Of a stretch of 5,684 bases of DNA, positions 4,071-5,684 are shown in pieces (position 1 is the stretch's first letter; each line of letters opens with the position of its first letter). Under the pieces are notes generated by a model. The model saw only the letters and a program-made list of their open reading frames with translations, was not told the origin of the DNA and did not search any database. The stretch is from an uncultured Selenomonadales bacterium (lineage in GTDB: Bacteria > Bacillota_C > Negativicutes > Selenomonadales > Selenomonadaceae): positions 1-5,684 of the forward strand of contig CAMJNB010000115.1 of NCBI GenBank assembly GCA_946407175.1, in the 5' to 3' direction. Both the position numbers and the translations under genes were made by a program.

Positions 4071-5357
4071 TTATTCTTCGACGCGAATCACGCTGAAAAT
4101 TTTGTTGACGCAGGACAGCTTTTTCAATTCCTCTTCCGCCTGCAAAATATTTTTATGCTTGACTTCGTGCGTTATGACAACGATTTCCGCGCTGTCTTCA
4201 ATATTTTCATTCGTCTGCATTACCGATTTCAAGCTGACATTCATCTTGCCGAAAACCGTAGCAATTTGACCGAGTACGCCGGGATCGTCATTTACCAAAA
4301 GACGCAGGAAGTAGGACGATTCAGTTTCATCAAGCTGACAAATTTTTTTCTGTTCGTAGCACGTACAGCCGAATCTGCCGACGTTGCCCAAAATAATTCC
4401 GCGTGCAATTTCCACAATATCAGAAATGACTGCCGACGCCGTAGGATAACCTGCGCCGGGACCGTAGAACATAGCCTCATCAATGGGGTTGCCGCGTACA
4501 AAAATTGCATTGAATACGCCGTTTACCGACGCAAGCGGATGCTTATTCGGCAAAAGCACGGGGTGTACGCGAACATCAACGCCTAAGTCAGACTCTTTGC
4601 CTACCGCCAAAAGTTTCACCGTGTAGCCCAACTGCGCGGCGTAGCGGATATCTTCCGGCGTAATTTTCGTAATGCCTTCCATTGAAACATCTTCAAACTT
4701 CACGCGGGAGTTAAAGGCGATTGACGCGAGAATTGCAATTTTGCGCGCGGCGTCTTTACCTTCAACGTCAGCGGCAGGATTAGCCTCCGCGTAACCTTTC
4801 GCCTGCGCCTCTTTAAGCACGGTGTCATAATCGGCGCCGTCCTCTTTCATCTTAGTCAGCATGTAATTTGTAGTTCCGTTGACAATGCCGAGAATTTCAG
4901 TAATTTTATTTGGCGTCAATGAACGTTTAAGCGGCATGATAATCGGAATTGCGCCGCCTACCGACGCCTCAAAGAGAAAGTCAATTTTATTTTTATCCGC
5001 CGCGTCAAAGAGTTCACTGCCGAACTGCGCGACAACGTCTTTGTTTGCCGTCACGACATTTTTACCGTGCGCCATTGCTTGCAGAATAAAATCTTTCGCA
5101 GGTTTAATGCCGCCGATAAGTTCAACGACGATTTTAATTTCATCGTCATTTAAAATTTCATCGTAGTTACTTGTAGCCGGCAGACCTTGTTCCTGCAGTT
5201 TGGGAATTTCGTGCGGCAGGACTAGGATATTTTTAATTTGAATTTCGGTACCTGCACGCTGGGTAATGATATCGTGATTATCTTTCAACACTTTTATGAC
5301 ACTGCCGCCGATAGTTCCCGCGCCTAGCAGTGCGATTTTTATAACGTTGTTATCCAA
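4071..5357 (-). CDS. hom: Homoserine dehydrogenase with C-terminal ACT domain
   Basis: It catalyses NAD(P)H-dependent reduction of aspartate semialdehyde to homoserine, the branch point to threonine and methionine. In the 428-residue TTG-start numbering, the Rossmann loop GAGTIGG is at 12-18. VVTANKD follows at 101-107, EASVGGAIPI at 130-139, and the signature GIVNGTTNYML at 157-167. The catalytic segment has Glu191, Asp197, Asp202 and Lys206, which align with yeast Hom6 E208, D214, D219 and K223. The ACT domain begins near residue 349 (YFLRLLVNDDPGVLGQIATV) and usually mediates feedback inhibition by threonine. No aspartokinase domain is fused. The start is TTG 5357-5355, 8 nt after TGGAG; the in-frame GTG (5366-5364) overlaps the SD. 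Asn193 replaces the Asp usual in the A-D-P segment. It stands between metK and thrB. Confidence 0.95.
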   Translation of the reverse strand: MDNNVIKIALLGAGTIGGSVIKVLKDNHDIITQRAGTEIQIKNILVLPHEIPKLQEQGLPATSNYDEILNDDEIKIVVELIGGIKPAKDFILQAMAHGKNVVTANKDVVAQFGSELFDAADKNKIDFLFEASVGGAIPIIMPLKRSLTPNKITEILGIVNGTTNYMLTKMKEDGADYDTVLKEAQAKGYAEANPAADVEGKDAARKIAILASIAFNSRVKFEDVSMEGITKITPEDIRYAAQLGYTVKLLAVGKESDLGVDVRVHPVLLPNKHPLASVNGVFNAIFVRGNPIDEAMFYGPGAGYPTASAVISDIVEIARGIILGNVGRFGCTCYEQKKICQLDETESSYFLRLLVNDDPGVLGQIATVFGKMNVSLKSVMQTNENIEDSAEIVVITHEVKHKNILQAEEELKKLSCVNKIFSVIRVEE

Positions 5358-5365
5358 ATTTTTCA

Positions 5366-5370
5366 CTCCA
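5366..5370 (-). promoter_or_regulatory. Ribosome binding site deciding the TTG start of hom
   Basis: TGGAG on the minus strand is followed 8 nt later by TTG (5357-5355). The in-frame GTG at 5366-5364 uses the last G of the SD and would have no spacer. The protein from TTG (DNNVIKIALLGAGTIGG) begins close to the Rossmann fold, as expected. Confidence 0.7.
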
Positions 5371-5373
5371 TTT

Positions 5374-5450
5374 AATTAGCTTGTAGCTAGTAGCTGGTAG
5401 CTTGTAGCCAGTAGCTTTTAGCCGGTAGATTGTAGCTCTTAGCGATTAGC
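5374..5450. repeat. Degenerate heptamer repeat array 3 (11 units) between metK and hom
   Basis: On the plus strand eleven consecutive 7-bp units start at 5374, with consensus NNKTAGC. Examples are TTGTAGC (5381, 5402 and 5430), TAGTAGC (5388), TGGTAGC (5395), CAGTAGC (5409) and GATTAGC (5444). Only the unit at 5423 (CGGTAGA) loses the final C. The first two bases vary freely and TAGC is kept. The array fills the whole gap between metK and the hom SD, and its last two units overlap metK's stop codon (5439-5441) and last three sense codons. There is no room here for a T-box or a leader peptide upstream of hom, and no promoter or terminator is visible. Confidence 0.9.
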
Positions 5451-5684
5451 GCCGGATTTTAATGCGTCCACTTTATCAAGGCGCTCCCAAGGCAGATCAA
5501 CATCAGTCCTGCCGAAATGTCCGTAAGCTGAAGTGGGGCGGTAAATCGGACGACGCAGATCAAGCATTTTTATAATGCCGGCGGGACGAAGGTCAAAGTT
5601 TTCATTGACAAGCTTTGTAATAAGTTCTTCGTCAACTTTATTCGTGCCGAAGGTGTCAACGTTTACCGAGACGGGACGAGCAAC
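5439..5684 (-). CDS. metK: S-adenosylmethionine synthetase (C-terminal 81 residues, runs off the right edge)
   Basis: MetK makes S-adenosylmethionine from methionine and ATP in the cytoplasm. The visible part matches the C-terminal domain: [20 protein letters not shown], then the highly conserved [19 protein letters not shown] and the end motif [17 protein letters not shown]. Full-length MetK is about 390 residues, so roughly 310 N-terminal residues, including the ATP- and metal-binding motifs, lie beyond position 5684. The reading frame is intact to TAA at 5441-5439. The last few codons, after the PWE motif, are a divergent tail (ALKSGANR), and its final three codons plus the stop lie inside heptamer array 3. 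No terminator follows before hom, so co-transcription is possible. Confidence 0.95.
   Translation of the reverse strand, partial: VARPVSVNVDTFGTNKVDEELITKLVNENFDLRPAGIIKMLDLRRPIYRPTSAYGHFGRTDVDLPWERLDKVDALKSGANR

Noticed and set aside
4155..4586. Long plus-strand reading frame (143 codons) opposite hom
   Set aside because: It is antisense to well-conserved hom codons including the ACT domain, the translation has no recognisable motif and no SD was seen. It is a shadow of the real gene.
4879..5166. Plus-strand reading frame opposite the N-terminal half of hom
   Set aside because: It lies wholly within conserved homoserine dehydrogenase sequence and has no supporting signals.
5358..5438. Possible T-box, SAM riboswitch or threonine attenuator upstream of hom
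   Set aside because: The gap from the metK stop to the hom start is too short and is taken up by the heptamer array. There is no leader peptide with Thr or Ile runs, no T-box sequence and no terminator hairpin with a T-run.
145..5450. The three repeat arrays as CRISPR
   Set aside because: The period is 7 bp with degenerate units, there are no 25-40 bp repeats with unique spacers and no cas genes.

Overview
This window is a compact block of bacterial chromosome in which every supported gene lies on the minus strand, so transcription runs from high to low coordinates. Start codons are often TTG behind strong Shine-Dalgarno (SD) sequences, and composition is AT-leaning. The MetK, homoserine dehydrogenase and ThrB sequences, the small ACT-domain (UPF0237-type) protein and the LysR protein look like those of low-GC Firmicutes. 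A Negativicutes relative (Selenomonas/Veillonella-like) is my best guess from memory of protein style; no search was possible.

Right part (5684 to about 2065): the 3' end of metK (SAM synthetase), an array of degenerate 7-bp repeats filling the metK-hom gap, hom (homoserine dehydrogenase with a C-terminal ACT domain), thrB (homoserine kinase) and a LysR-family regulator. Hom makes homoserine and ThrB phosphorylates it toward threonine. MetK uses methionine, the other main product of homoserine, so this half covers the threonine/methionine branch point. The 86-bp thrB-lysR gap carries an imperfect 24-bp direct repeat that could be a regulatory site.

Middle part (2036 to 880): an unrecognised 104-aa protein, a stand-alone STAS-domain protein of the anti-sigma-factor-antagonist type, and an unrecognised 114-aa protein, followed by the one convincing rho-independent terminator in the window (829-857).

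Left part (771 to 1): a 196-aa protein with an N-terminal coiled coil and a lysine-rich linker, a second heptamer-repeat array, and the first 41 codons of an ACT-domain protein that runs off the left edge.

The most unusual feature is a family of degenerate heptanucleotide repeats (core TAGC/GCTA every 7 bp) in three separate intergenic gaps. They occur in opposite orientations, one array switches orientation at its centre without losing the 7-bp phase, and two arrays include the stop codon of the gene before them. I found no CRISPR array, insertion sequence, phage gene, tRNA, rRNA or defence system. Apart from the repeats this is ordinary housekeeping DNA.
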